The notes below the pieces were generated by a model. That model worked only from the letters and a program-made list of their open reading frames with translations, was not told where the DNA came from and did not search any database. This document shows, one piece after another, positions 1-12,499 of a DNA stretch of 64,000 bases (positions are counted from its first letter, which is position 1; each line of letters opens with the position of its first letter). The stretch is taken from the NCBI GenBank assembly GCA_038087015.1, contig JASBNA010000007.1, forward strand, positions 1,736,001-1,800,000, in the 5' to 3' direction. Position numbers and translations under genes: made by a program. Source of the DNA: Cerrena zonata. Taxonomy: Eukaryota > Basidiomycota > Agaricomycetes > Polyporales > Cerrenaceae.

Positions 1-674
1 GCTTTTGCCATTACTGCTCCTCGACCAAAGAATATCCGTGCGGAGCTACCATTCATGTTATTAGAATAGAGTCGAAGGTGATTATCTGCATCATGCGTAC
101 TCTTTCCATAGTTTTCGTACAGTTTTTAGGTGGGAATTACGCATATTCCCTACTTCAAACAACCAGCAGTATTGCCATTTATCGACATTTTCTTGGACCT
201 GTGAGTATAAATCAGCTATATTTACGGTGAAAGTGTATCAATATACGCACTTCATTGATCATAGCCCCCTTATGTTCTTTGGTTTTCTTCGACACCTTGG
301 TCAACGAAACTGCACAACAATTAGACAATTAGGAGCATATAATAGCAGAGTTCCGTACCCAACTTCGATCGCCTCGACTTGGGCATTTTGAGGATATAAT
401 TTGACTAGGTAGGTATACAAGGGAGGTTTGTGTATGGTGTGGGGAGGTGAAGGAAAGCACGAGTTTAGACCTGCAGAAATGGATTTGATGATCGTCGCTT
501 GCGGGCGGAAAGATCGAAAACTAGATCTAATCTAATCATCCAAAAATTTGGATATGCGGTGCCACTGCTGGATCTGATCTAATCTACTCTCTTTCCTCTC
601 TTCCTCTGTGCTCTCCTCTTTTCTTCCCCTTCCTTACTCCATACAACGTTTATTATAATAGTCCTACGCTAAGA
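1..674. other. Upstream region of DOHH, no gene seen
   Basis: No coding segment, tRNA or repeat could be supported here. From about 582 to 650 the plus strand is strongly pyrimidine-rich, as is common in promoters and leaders of fungal housekeeping genes, and it ends just before the DOHH start codon. The first 400 bases may be the flank of a gene lying outside the window. Confidence 0.5.
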
Positions 675-2035
675 ATGACTCCGTCCACCCAAATATCTAC
701 GGAGCAACTTGCTGCGCTCGAAGCCGAGCTTCTCAACACTTCCGGGGATGTACCTCTTCACAACAGATTCCGATCTTTGTTCACTTTGAAATCACTTAAG
801 AACGATGAGGCCGTGGAGATTATTGCAAAAGGTATGTAAACGATATTATCAAAACCGTACATATCCACCAATCTTTGGTTCATCTGCTACGCATTCAGGC
901 TTTGCCGACGAGAGTGCTCTCCTTAAGCACGAACTTGCTTACTGCCTCGGACAAATAAAGAAAACTTCTGCTCTCCCCGTACTCGAGCAGGTTCTAAGGG
1001 ATGAAAAAGAAGACCCAATGGTCCGACATGAGGTGTGTAATCGAAGGAAACCTCTCCATCATCCGAATACAATATCTATACTTCCCTGCAATCCATATAT
1101 TTATGATTCCTTATTCACGATCTGGTGAAGTAGGCAGCGGAAGCAATGGGTGCCATCTCCTCGACATCTGCCATTCCAGTTCTCAAGAAGTACGTTGATG
1201 ATCCCGAACGTTGCGTACGGGAGACTTGCGAGATTGCCCTTGCCAAGATCGAATGGGATAATTCGGAAGAGGGGAAGAAGCATCTGGAGGAACAAGCTCG
1301 TGCTGAAGACCAGTAAGTTCATCAAGGCAGGAATTCTGAATCTCGAGATAGAGAGTCTCTAATGGTCCTTTGGTTCAGGGTGTATACATCCATTGACCCT
1401 GCTCCTCCTACCTCCGGTCTCTTGTCTGGAAAGCCCGCACCAGAAGTCGTCTCAGAGGCAAGCATCGCTGATCTCCAAGCTAAACTGCTCGATACGAAGC
1501 TTCCCCTCTTCGAACGCTACCGAGCCATGTTCGCTCTCCGAAATATTGGCACGCCGAGAGCAGTCGATGCCTTGGCATCAGGTTTCACTGATGATAGTGA
1601 TCTGTTCAAGTGAGTTACTGCATCTTTCTAGAAGTCAGACCCGTAACTCACTTGTCGAAATAATAATCGATAGGCACGAAATAGCTTTCGTCTTCGGTCA
1701 ACTCCTTTCTACCCACTCCGTGCCTGCCCTTCTCAAGGTACTTCAAGATGGTACCGAGTCGGATATGGTTCGACACGAAGCTGCTGAGGCGTTAGGTGGA
1801 ATTGCTACACCTGAAGTCTTACCTTACTTGAAGGAGTGGATGCAAAGGGATGATTCGCCTAGAGTGGTAAGAGAGAGTTGCCAGATTGCTTTAGATATGT
1901 ACGAGGTGAGTCCACATCCAGTCTGGAAAGTAATCAGACGAATGCTAATAGGAAATGTATTAGTATGAAAATTCGAATCAGTTCCAGTATGCTGATGGGT
2001 TGGACAAGTCCAAGTCGGTCGAAGTTGGAGCATAA
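675..2035 (+). CDS. DOHH: Deoxyhypusine hydroxylase (HEAT-repeat di-iron enzyme)
   Basis: The enzyme hydroxylates deoxyhypusine on translation factor eIF5A, the last step of hypusine formation in the cytosol. Six exons (675-831, 899-1032, 1134-1312, 1379-1609, 1674-1905, 1964-2035) give 334 aa, normal for the family. The protein is an all-helical HEAT-like repeat in two halves. The four metal-binding His-Glu pairs are all present, at about residues 63-64 (LLKHE), 96-97 (MVRHE), 235-236 (FKHEIAF) and 268-269 ([10 protein letters not shown]); the first and third and the second and fourth match each other, as expected of the duplicated fold. The first ATG of the reading frame after a pyrimidine-rich leader is used. 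It is convergent with the next gene. Function is known for the family and the signature residues are intact. Confidence 0.95.
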
Positions 2036-2263
2036 AATATTACCACCCGTGGAGAACCTGTATTCGTAGTCTTATTATTATCTTTTCTTGTGTTCTCCTA
2101 CCTGACAAAATAAGATTGTTGTTACTAGGATCTGGTCAGAGAAGATAACGCGATGAGGAGGATAGTATGTGGAAATTCTGGTGATATACAAAGATGAAAC
2201 GAGCATGATGTATAAATTAGATATGCATTCAGGCAAATGGTAACGGGGATCGAATGATTATAT

Positions 2264-3824
2264 TCAGTTCTTCTTCCGTGATTTAGCTGTCCCGCGTGTT
2301 GTCCCTCCAGCCTCACTATCGAGTTTTCGTTTCTTCGTAGGCTTGGCTCGATGAGAGGGTTCCTGTTCCTGTACATGGAATATAATGTAAGGCAAACAAA
2401 TCGTGACCACCATAAAGTAAGAAATATACCTGTGATTGGAGTAGGAAATCATCGTCATCTTCATCATTCAGATTCGCGGGCCCTGACCGCTGTTTACCGC
2501 CTTGTTGAGGTTCATACTCTGACTCTTCTCCCGACTCCTCGTCTGAGCCGCTCGACTCATCATCCAATTCGATGTATTGTGCGGGTTGTTTCCCTTTCCC
2601 ACTCGATACCGATTGTCTTCTAACTTTGGTGGCGGCGGTAGATTGTCGACCATTACCATTCGTGTTAGTTGTCGCGCTTTTCCGTTTGGGTGTCGCCTTT
2701 TTCGATGGAGTGTTCGCCCCAGAAGCAGAGCGTACGGAACGTACGCCTTCAGAAAGGTACGCAGTATCGTTGCCACCGTCATCCTCTTCTTTGATAGGTA
2801 CCTCCACAATGGCTTGTACGCGTCGAATGACGCGAGATGAGACTACTGAAGGTCGAGCTGTTGAAGACGGTCGGGCAGGAGTTACGCTTTCTTGTTGATA
2901 TAAAGAGCTAAAAGGTTCAGTCGCATGCCGTTGCTTTGGTGTTTTGGAAGAAGAAGCAACAGCGTTGGATGCAGGTGTTCGTGGCTGAGAAAATGATGCT
3001 CCATTTGTCGTAGGTTTCGTGGGTCGTGATTGTGATTTCCGAGGTTCGTCTAAGATAGCCTTTGAGGGGTCCCGAGTAGTGGAGCGTTTGGAGGTAGAAG
3101 GTAGTGGATCGATGAAGTCTGCCTGATTGGCAGCATATGTCTGATTCTTTACATCACGTAAATTAAATTTCTGCCGTGTCAAACATTGCATACCCATAGG
3201 CATAGACTTACCATTAGTATCTGCGCAGACATAAGCTCGTCGACGCGCGCAGATAATCGAGTCCTTTCCTGTTCAGCACGTAAATACTGCTCTTTCCAAT
3301 CTTGAACCTCGCGTCTCGAGGTCTCTTCAAGCCTAAGTAATTGATTCTTCCATTGCTGAGCTTCTTCCCTCAGCTGGACGATAGTTTCCGCTTGGTGTTT
3401 GATCTAACCTCAATCAGCGTTAGAAAGGAGATGTTGATGATACCGAATGGTGTGGATTCTCACTGTAAGCTCAGACTATCACAACACGGTCAAGTGAGTT
3501 CCCAGGCAACCTTGAAGGCGTAGACTTACAGACTTGACATTCAATTCCCAGTCCTTTTCCCTCATATGTATCGCATTCAGCTCTTGAATTGCTTCATCGC
3601 GTTCCCGACGCGCTGCTTCCAGGTTTCCGTTCGCCTGATTGACCTGCTTTCGTGCATGATCTTCGACCGCTGCCAACTATCACGCGCAAATCAGCATGCA
3701 GCACTTTCGTCACAGTCCCTCGTCATCAAGTAACATCTCGACAACTCACAGAGCGATTTACTTCCGTCGCAAACGTGCTAAAGGCGTCTGAGAGAAGGGC
3801 AGGAGGGGCAGCCAGTGCAGGCAT
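2264..3824 (-). CDS. Uncharacterised coiled-coil protein with acidic/basic disordered tail
   Basis: I do not recognise this protein. Five exons (3824-3750, 3676-3530, 3403-3212, 3170-2430, 2368-2264) join in phase to 419 aa. Residues about 20-135 are rich in Glu, Arg, Lys, Gln and Leu in heptad-like order, a likely coiled coil. The rest is low-complexity Ser/Thr/Pro sequence with basic stretches (KKATPKRKSA; KPTKKRKL near the end) that look like nuclear localisation signals, and an acidic run near residue 360. I infer a nuclear scaffold or chromatin-associated protein. An ATG further upstream is in frame, but it would put the start inside the divergent promoter, so the ATG at 3824 was chosen. 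Confidence 0.7.
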
Positions 3825-4004
3825 CGTCGAGGTTGCAGACTTGCATGAGTTCGCGTAGGCGCTCGCTATAATGAACGCGTTGTGGGCGTCTGTGGTTCTT
3901 TGACCTCCTCGATGCACACTGGCAGGCTCAGAAAGTTCAGGCCACATCTTTCACTACCAACTACAACTTTACCACTTTGCAATTTTCGACGACCATCACA
4001 AAGT

Positions 4005-4922
4005 ATGACGACTCCAATTCCCAGGGATGTGCGAGAGTTCCTGGATGGTTATCCCGACAATGAGGACGACGACAGTCAAAACGCGAATCTGGAGTTCTAT
4101 CAGAACAAACGTCGGTGTCAACCTGACAATTATCTTATAGACGAAATCCATAACAAGTAGGATAAATCCTCTAGAGTCACATTTAGTAGATCTAATATTG
4201 AGAAATAGGTGGAAAGGAGACTATTCGAAGCTAGAGTATAAACATGGCTTCATTCAATGGCTGTATGTATCGATAGTTCAATCAAAGACAGCATATCTGA
4301 GGGACCTTTAGTTTTCCAATTCAGGAATACGGAATGAACATGCAGTCTCAGCCTTTGCAACCCCATGAGATCGCTGCTATGAAGTCAGATCCAAATGTGA
4401 AATCTCGGGTACTAAAGTCATACCGCCTCATGTTGGACTTCTATGGCATGAATCTAGATTTCTCTGATACGGGCCTTTTGAGTCGAGTAAAACCAGAGGT
4501 GAAACAACAGGAACGATACCGTAATCTCACTCGTAAGTGTTACAACCACTCCCCGAGAGGATTCTCAAAATCATACTGACCACTGATCAGGATCGAGCCA
4601 CAACTACCTCCGAATCTCCCGCATTCTCAAATGCCTAGCTGAGCTTAGTCTAGGGCATCTCAATGTCGGCTTCCTTCTCCACATCCTAAACGAACAAAGT
4701 GAACACAATCAGCTCAACAATTCCACCCTTCGAAGCAGCATGGATCGATGGTGGGCCAATTGTCTTCGGAATGAGCAGGAAAGGGAATGGGTTGGAGGGA
4801 TGATTAGGAAAGTACGGACTGATGAGGAATTCGTGTTCACTCGAGAGATGTATGAAAACGCGTTGAGTAGACGGCAGGAGACGGGGAGCCTTAGAGGAGA
4901 GGATGCAAGGATCACTTTGTAA
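4005..4922 (+). CDS. OGFr-conserved-domain protein
   Basis: Four exons (4005-4156, 4209-4262, 4312-4532, 4591-4922) give 252 aa. Almost the whole protein is the conserved region of opioid growth factor receptor: an N-terminal FYQNK-type motif, then KWKGDY, LEYKHGFIQWLFPIQEYGMN, SYRLMLDFYG and HNYLRISRILK, all hallmarks of that family. In animals the protein is a perinuclear/nuclear growth regulator; fungal members have no established role and lack the animal repeat tail, as here. It shares a 180-base divergent promoter with the coiled-coil gene to its left. The family call is secure; the biological role in fungi is not known to me. Confidence 0.9.
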
Positions 4923-5055
4923 TTTGCAGATCTAGGGATACATTTCGGGAGATATTCATCTAGCACCCGGTTGAGAACGCTCGGGAATCTTTCGTTCCTT
5001 TGGAGTAATGAGTTGGAAGACATACCATTATATTAGGCATTATGCCTACACCTGT

Positions 5056-5475
5056 TTAACTTTCAGCCCTATCAGATAGCAAAGCTAATTTCTCCATCAG
5101 TGCCATCTGCCTAGCTTGTCTGTACCGTTCGCTAATTGCCTGTAAAAGAATATCGACTTCTTCAAAGACATCATCAGGCAAGCCTGCTTCTATTTCGTCT
5201 GTCTTGGACGAAGGAACAATCTAGCGGATTTAACAGTCTTAGAACGCCCCCTCGGGATCGATCAATACATTTGAATATCAAGTACTCACCTGATACCCTC
5301 TAGAAGTGAGAGAAACAACGATCACGCTGCCCTCAAGGAGGACCACGCGAGCCGAAGCCTCTAATTCAGACGAGCTAATGATCTCATAACTGGTTATGCC
5401 GAAAGACTGCTCGGAGAGAGCTCTTTCTAGTTCGGAATGTGTAAAGTTGGATGGGTGAGATTGAGGGGTAGCCAT
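5056..5475 (-). CDS. GSKIP-domain protein
   Basis: Two exons (5475-5290, 5220-5056) give 116 aa, the size of a stand-alone GSKIP domain. Recognisable features are a beta-strand-rich centre (VVLLEGSVIVVSLTSRGYQ), then a C-terminal helix pair with LLQAISERYRQ and ALMEKLALL, matching the domain's pattern of aromatic-Arg followed by a Leu-Glu-Lys-Leu helix. In animals GSKIP binds GSK3-beta and PKA regulatory subunits; the same fold is also found at the N-terminus of the CLU protein. In fungi the partner is not established, so a kinase-scaffold role is inference. It is transcribed divergently from VPS45. Confidence 0.8.
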
Positions 5476-5807
5476 TCCAAGCGTTTAGAATACAATTGAA
5501 TGGAAAGTAAGGGTAGGTGGAATTTAGTAGAGAACGCGAAATTGCATTTATACAAAGTCTGAGCACAGGGGTAGATGATGGAGGTCGAAAGCCAAGATGA
5601 CGTTGGGCGCTGCGCAGCTTCACCTTTACCACCAACTCCTACCTATACTGTGAATTGCGTATATCAGTATATATTCCGTTACACACCTACTCCATCGACC
5701 TAATTCAACGATCATCATAATACCTTGGAGACCACAGAAAATTATTTGGCTTTGTGCTGTACCTTGAAGTCATCTAACACGCACTTGTGTCCTGAACACT
5801 AGTCACG
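5476..5807. promoter_or_regulatory. Divergent intergenic promoter, GSKIP-domain gene / VPS45
   Basis: These 332 bases separate two start codons facing away from each other, so both promoters must lie here. I see no clear TATA box or other named element. Confidence 0.5.
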
Positions 5808-8258
5808 ATGGACGTGGTCAAAGCAGTCGAAACTTACATCTCCAAGATGGTTTCTGAGCCCAACGCTATGAAGGTGTTTCTGCTAGACTCGCATACAGTG
5901 AGCTCCTATATTCCTTCTACGCTGCTAGTATAACATATCACGATACTAACAACTCGACTCGAGCTCAGACCCCAGTCGTTTCATTAGCTACAACACAGTC
6001 CACCCTGCTAGCACACCAAGTCTACCTGACAGATCGGATAGACAACAAGAAACGGGAACGAATGGCACACATGAAATGTGTGTGTTTCTTGCACCCGAGT
6101 GAGGATAGTCTAGAAGCGTTGGAAGCCGAGTTGAAGGAGCCTAAGTATGGGGAATATTATCTTTGTGAGTCTCCCTCCATCCTTTACTGCTATAGTATCT
6201 GATTGCAGAACAAATATTATATTTGACAGACTTCAGCAGTATCCTAAGCAAAACTGTCATTGAACGTCTCGCCGACGTGGACGAGTATGAAGTGGTCAAA
6301 GAAGTCCAGGTACAGACCATCTCCTTCGTCTGTCCTCAACAACCTAAAGCCTAATTCTTACCAAAGGAATACTTTGCAGATTACGCTCCCATCCTTCCTT
6401 CGCTCTTCTCCCTCAATCATTTCCCCAATGCTTCGAAACCACTCTACGGAAATTCACCAAACGCATGGGATGCGACTGCATTAGATAGGACGGTGCAAGG
6501 CATCACGGCTGTGCTTTTAAGTTTGAAGAAGAAGCCGATTATCAGATATGAGAAGAGTAGTGCGATGGCTAAGAAGCTGGGTGTGGAGATTCAGGTGCGT
6601 TTGTGTCTGCTATGGATTTATTGCGACTCTAACGAAGTTGTGCCCGTTTAGCATCGGATACAGACTGAGTCTCAGCTATTCAATTTCAGACCAGCGCAGG
6701 TACCCCCATTATTGCTTATCCTCGACCGGAGAAACGACCCTGTAACACCACTACTATCCCAGTGGACCTACCAAGCGATGGTACACGAGCTTGTAGGTAT
6801 TCTGAACGGTCGTGTTGATCTCAGTATGGTGCCGGGTATACAACCAGAACTCAAAGTATGTATTTCTCCTCTACTACATACGAGAATTATACTAATAAAC
6901 TATTAGGAAGTAACACTGACCCCACAAACAGATCCCTTCTTCCAAGCCCACCACTTGGCTACATTTGGAGACCTCGGTACCTCCCTTAAATCCTACGTCC
7001 AGTCATATCAGTCTCGTTCCCTAGCGAACACACCTTCTGCAATCAACTCGATAAGTGACATGAAGCGATTCGTTGAAGAGTATCCGGAGTTCAGAAGGTT
7101 GGGAGGGAATGTCAGCAAACATGTGGCTATCGTGGGTGAGTTGAGTAGGTTAGTGGAGAGGGACAAGCTGTTGGAAGTCGGCGAGGTGGAGCAGGGGCTG
7201 GCGACAGGATCTGGAGCTGATTTCAATGTAAGACGAATTCCGTTCCTATCACACTAAAGTTTACTCAAATTTGTGTTGTTTTATAATAGAGCGTTCAAAC
7301 CGTGATAAAGAATCCGAATATTCCAGCTTGGAATAAGCTGCGGGTGGTTATCTTGTATGCTCTGCGATACCAGAAAACCCAAGCCAACAATGTAGCTTCA
7401 TTGATTAACCTCATGCTTGAAAATGGTGTTTCACGTGAGGACGCAAGAGTATGTTATTATCTTTATCTTTCGTATCACACTCATACTCATGTGGTCCTAT
7501 AGCTTGTTTATGTCTTCTTGAACATCGCAGGTTCAGATCAGCGACAAGAGGATTTGTTCTCTGCCGAAGCACTATTTGCGAAAGGACGTTCAGCCTTGAA
7601 AGGTCTCAAGGGTGTCGAGAATGTTTACATGCAACATACTCCTCATCTTTCTCAAACTCTGGAAAATCTATTCAGAGGAAGGTTGAGAGACACAACATTC
7701 CCTTTCCTGGACGGAACAGGTCCAAATATGGGTTTGCAGAGGTATGTCCCATAAAGAGAGACTAGTAATGAGGGCTAACAAATGATGAACGTAGACCTCA
7801 GAATGTCATCGTATTCGTGATTGGAGGAACTACGTATGAAGAAGCAAGAGCAGTTGCACTGTTAAACCAGGAGTCTTCTACAATTGGTTCACTATCCGCT
7901 GGTGCACAGATCCTACTAGGGGGCACATGTGTGCATAATTCCTCCAGGTAAAGCACCTTCAGCTTATATACCGTACCCAGTCAGCTGATTTCATCACGAT
8001 AGTTACGTAGAGATGATCCGCTCAGCAGCGACACAGTTCCCTGCTTCTGTTTACGAACCACCTCCCGAGGCAGCGACAAACATGCCTTCTCTCAACCTGA
8101 ACCTCGGAGGAGTGAACGTCAGTCTCGGAGGTGCAGGAAGCGGGCTTTATAGGACGAGCAATGAGGGAATCAATCTCCAAGCGGACGGTATCAAGGATGG
8201 TGTGAAGAGTTTGCTGGGTAAAGTGCGACAGGGTGTGGACAGGATTGCTTCACAGTGA
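5808..8258 (+). CDS. vps45: Vacuolar protein sorting protein VPS45 (Sec1/Munc18 family)
   Basis: SM-family protein that binds the Tlg2-type syntaxin and promotes SNARE assembly for Golgi-to-endosome/vacuole traffic, acting as a peripheral protein on trans-Golgi and endosome membranes. Ten exons (5808-5897, 5969-6164, 6230-6309, 6367-6594, 6652-6855, 6907-7227, 7290-7448, 7503-7741, 7795-7947, 8003-8258) sum to 641 aa. Seen in order: the N-terminal domain with [17 protein letters not shown], the [27 protein letters not shown] block that marks SM proteins, and the C-terminal [18 protein letters not shown] block typical of VPS45 and its close relatives. The last 80 residues are Gly/Asn-rich and poorly conserved, slightly longer than in yeast. 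All exon phases agree. Confidence 0.96.
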
Positions 8259-8725
8259 TTTTGGCTTCTCGGAGAACGTCATGGAGGCTTAGAATACTAT
8301 AATTGTTCGTTCGTACTACCATAACTTATTATTTGTCGATATCGTCATTCTGGAGCTATTGGAAAGTCATATCCAAGTATCATCGCGATGCATATGGTGA
8401 TGATTCGTATTTTCCCGACGGTCGTGCGGTCAAATGTTGGGAGAATGACGGGGAAAGGAAAGAGAGTGGAGATCATGTGCAAGATTAGCAGGTGGAAGAG
8501 GACACGTCGCCGGCGCGTCCGACCCCTCGCCTGTAACTGGGCTTGTGTGCCAACACTGCACCCAAACTGCTGCATATAGCATCTCGCTCTGGAAGCATTC
8601 CTCTTCACCTACATCCACCACTACGATATAAACATCAACAGCCCCTCCGAGGGTTTCCCCTTCAGTTTCTCTCTCTTTCATTTGGTTTTCAATTCTACCG
8701 CGGTCACCGGCAGCTTGCTTTCGTC
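8259..8725. other. VPS45-ERV46 intergenic region
   Basis: No gene seen. A weak TATA-like element (gatataaac, about 8625-8633) lies roughly 100 bases before the ERV46 start, followed by a CT-rich stretch. Confidence 0.4.
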
Positions 8726-10505
8726 ATGGCAAAAGGACTCTTCAGCGCTCTCAAAGGTATCGACGCTTTCGGGAAGGTAAACACCTCAAACTTTGCCGTG
8801 ACACATCGTTGGAAACTTAGCTATGGCTTGCTTGTTGACAGACTACAGAAGATGTAAAGGTCAAGACACGGACGGGTGCTCTCTGTAAGCACTATGTGTT
8901 GCTTGGATTATGTCCAGCTGGCTAACACCGTCATTTCACCATTCTAGTGACACTGCTATCTGCTGCTATTATTTTCTCATTCACGACTATGGAATTCTTT
9001 GACTATCGACGAGTCAACATGGACACCTCGATCGCGGTCGACAAGAGTCGTGGAGAGAAGCTTACCGTGAAGATGAATGTCACCTTCCCCCGAGTACCAT
9101 GTTATCGTGAGTACAACTTCTCGTTTGATATATCTGTAATTCTTTCTTTCCAGTGTCTTCCTGTTCTATGTGCGATTCCCTCGCGCAAAAGAAAGACACG
9201 ATAACTTCGTATTCTTCGAATGATCTGCAGATAGATGTTCTGACGTATTCACGTGCTTTCTTCAGTCCTCAGTTTGGACGTCATGGATATCAGCGGCGAG
9301 ACTCAATCCGACGTCTCACACAACATCCTCAAAGCCAGGTTAGACGAGAAAGGTGTCCCCGTCCCCAACTCGCACACAACTGAACTCCGAAACGACATTG
9401 ACAAACTCAACGAGCAACGTCAAAGTGGTTACTGTGGTTCTTGCTACGGTGGTGTCGAACCGGAGGGTGGATGCTGTAACACTTGCGATCAAGTTCGTCA
9501 AGCGTATGTTACCAGGGGTTGGAGTTTCAGCTCCCCGGATAGCGTCGAACAGGTGCGTAAAGCCGCATCTCGTGTGACTGCGCAATATTCAAGACTAACG
9601 TTGTTTCTGTTGTCGTTGTCGCCGTTTTATCCACTTCATAACGATGTGGGAATAATAGTGTGTCCAAGAAGGTTGGTCAGAAAAATTGCGAGACCAGGCC
9701 CACGAAGGATGCAACATCGCCGGCCGGGTTCGCGTCAACAAGGTTGTTGGAAACGTCTATCTCTCCCCTGGTCGTTCGTTCCGCACAAGTTCACAAAATA
9801 TCTACGAGTTGGTTCCTTATCTCAAAGAAGATGGCAATCGTCATGACTTCACACATACGATCCACGAATTTGCTTTCGAAGGTGATGATGAGTATGATTA
9901 TTACAAGGCCGAGACGTCATCGAAGATGAGGAAGAAGTTGGGCATTATTGCGAACCCGTTGGATGAGACCACTGCTAGGACCATCAAGCAACAATACATG
10001 TTCCAATACTTCCTCAAGGTCGTCTCAACCCAATTCCGAAGTCTCGATGGACAGATTGTGCGTTTGCAACCTTTACAAAGTTATTTCACTCGACTAATTA
10101 TCCATTCTTGTAGGTCAACACCAACCAATATAGTGCAACTCACTTCGAGCGGGACCTCTCCAAAGGTTACCAAGAAAACAACCAAGCAGGTCTTCACGTT
10201 GCACACACCATGACCGGTGTCCCAGGTGTATTCTTCAACTACGAAATCTCACCTATCCTCGTCGTCCACACCGAAACCCGACAATCGTTTGCTCACTTCA
10301 TCACATCGTACGTCTCTGGTCTTCTCCTTCCTCCTTATTATATTCTCACTTGTTTTCTAGAACATGCGCCATCGTCGGAGGAGTGCTCACCGTCGCCGCC
10401 CTCCTTGATAGTGCACTCTTTGCTACCAGTCGTGCCCTGAAAAAGAGCGGACATGGCCATTCGTCGGCGGTCAATGGTGGTTATGGAAATGGAAAGCTCA
10501 TGTAA
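8726..10505 (+). CDS. erv46: ER-Golgi COPII vesicle receptor ERV46 (ERGIC-3 family)
   Basis: Membrane protein that cycles between ER and Golgi with Erv41 and acts as a cargo receptor. Seven exons (8726-8776, 8842-8884, 8948-9106, 9266-9552, 9659-10057, 10114-10307, 10361-10505) give 425 aa, typical length. Seen: an N-terminal cytosolic stub, a first membrane helix at about residues 32-48 (LLSAAIIFSFTTMEFF), a large lumenal domain with the CGSCYG...CCNTC cysteine cluster and NIAGRVRVNKV of the ERGIC N/C domains, GVPGVFFNYEISPI before the second membrane helix (AIVGGVLTVAALLDSALF), and a short cytosolic tail ending in Leu-Met. The phases of all introns agree with the protein. Confidence 0.95.
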
Positions 10506-10654
10506 AATATTCTCTTTTGGTATCCCTGATTGGATCTCCTTTTCTCTCTTTTATATTTTTAACCGGACGGGGTGCATCAAACTTTGAGCTGAAAACACTA
10601 TAGATACTGGTGATTTTTCATGGCTCCAACAACCAGCGAGTGTCATACAGTGAA

Positions 10655-12488
10655 CTAAGCGAGGTGAATAGCTCTGAACTTTCTAACACATTCCTCCAGT
10701 ACGGGTGCACACCAGGTGACCTTCTTCAACCCTTTCCCTCTTTTCTTCCTCTCCTCTAATGCGATATCGAGTCTTTCAACGAACTTCGCATTGTCAGCCG
10801 CGATATCGTGCTCGCACGTAATATCCAACTGGCGAAGAGAAGGGAAGTGCATCTTCTCGCCACCCTGTTGCAATTCGCCCAGCGTGAGGGGAAGATCGAA
10901 AATCGAGCCATGGTCTTCGTTAATCGGTGTTATGGGTGTTCGGCCCCAAACCATCCTCACGCATCGGATGTTGGCCGAGTTAGATACTATTGCATCCCAA
11001 GCGAACGCCATATAGTCATGTTGTAAAGTCTTCTGCCTATTGAAAATCATGACGGTTTGAATGCGAGGAAATAGAGGCATCAAGCCCCCATAGAAATGTC
11101 GAGCAATTGACATGCAATCGGCGGGTGCACGCGCAAATAGAAGTGAATACTGGTCCTTGGAAAGCGTGAAGGCAATATTGTACGTGAAGGGTTTCAACGC
11201 ATACAGCATTGATTCAGAGCCGCTAACCAGACCGGCATCTTGTCGAGAAACCGCAGGGTTACTTAGCGAAGACGCTGCATGTAGTCCTATGTAGAAATTG
11301 TCGGACATATCTGTGAACAGCCGTAGGAGTATTGTATACGATTCCTGGTGGATCCGCCCTTGGGATTCGAAAGTTCTAGATAGAGAATCCCACAACATAT
11401 CCGGATTGAGTTCAAGTCTCCCTCCAGGGGCGGCTAGAGATACATTCAAATCGAGCTTTTGAACGGCCCTGAGGAAAGAGAGAAGCCTTGTACAAGGGTC
11501 CATATGTCCTTGAAGACCTAGTTTGAGAGGATGAATGCGATTCAATGGACGAGTGGGAAGTGAATAATCGGTCACAGTTAGCCTAGTTAAAGTTAATTGC
11601 CTAAGGGCGGATAGATGCTGGATGGTTGTAGATAGTGCTGATAGAGATGGGGTACGAGGGTGTCTGTGTTTGACGTCCAGTGATTGGAGTGTAACAGGAA
11701 GTGTACGATTAGTCCAATCCCAACCCAGGACGGTTGTGTCGCTACGGAGCTCCAATAAGTTCGGTAGGGAGCTGAAAATGTCGTCGATATTTGGCACAAG
11801 ATGTGTCATCCCAGAGGACAAAGAGCCTTTATGGACGAAGGACAACTTTGTCAGTAACGTAGATCTAGGCCAGTATGATTGTGGCAGAAAGGTAATGTCG
11901 GCCGAGATCTTGAGGGAGCGAGTATGGGTTATATGTGGCAGAAACAAAAGCCACTGGTCAACGTCGTTGGGCTTGCTGACTTCAGGACAGTACAGAACAT
12001 CAAGTGGAACTTGGCGTGAATATCGCAAACATTCTGCGAGCCATTCCGGGCGTTTGGAGGGAAGATGGATGGAAGAAAAGATATCCGGAGAGGAGACAAG
12101 CACGTTCTTCCAATATCTGCACACGAGGGCCAGCCTCGAGAAAGGGCGGGGATCAACTTGGCTATGAGGAGCGTGGAAGTAAAATATTCTACATAGGATT
12201 TCTTGTGGAAGAATGGTATTGATACTTGGTTTGAGTGCATTGAGATGGCCTTTATAAAACGCAAGTGCCTCATGGTGTCTGGATATATCTCGAGTGTGTT
12301 TTGAAATAGTATCTTCAATGTTGCGAATCAGCTCCTTTCGATCGATGTCTAGAGTTCTAAGTGCTTCGAGGACGTGTTCATCGTCGGTTTCGAATTGTGT
12401 GGGAAGAGAAATACTATCGTAAAATCGGTAAACATTACAGTTTAAACCATCAAGCTAGCGCGTACCTATACCGAGCAGAATCCAACAT
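10655..12488 (-). CDS. F-box domain protein with leucine-rich tail
   Basis: Probable substrate receptor of an SCF ubiquitin ligase. A 17-base first exon (12488-12472) splices to one long exon (12413-10655), giving 591 aa. The N-terminus follows the layout common in mushroom F-box families: LRTLDIDRKELIRNIEDTIS, then a His/Ala coiled segment, then the F-box LPQEILCRIFYFH...LALVCRYWKNVLVSSPDIFSSI at about residues 70-125. The remainder has scattered Leu-rich strands compatible with LRRs. The substrate cannot be predicted. The intron donor is GTATAG, weaker than usual, but phase and family both support it. Such families are large and fast-evolving in Agaricomycetes. Confidence 0.85.
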
Positions 12489-12499
12489 GATCAATGCCG

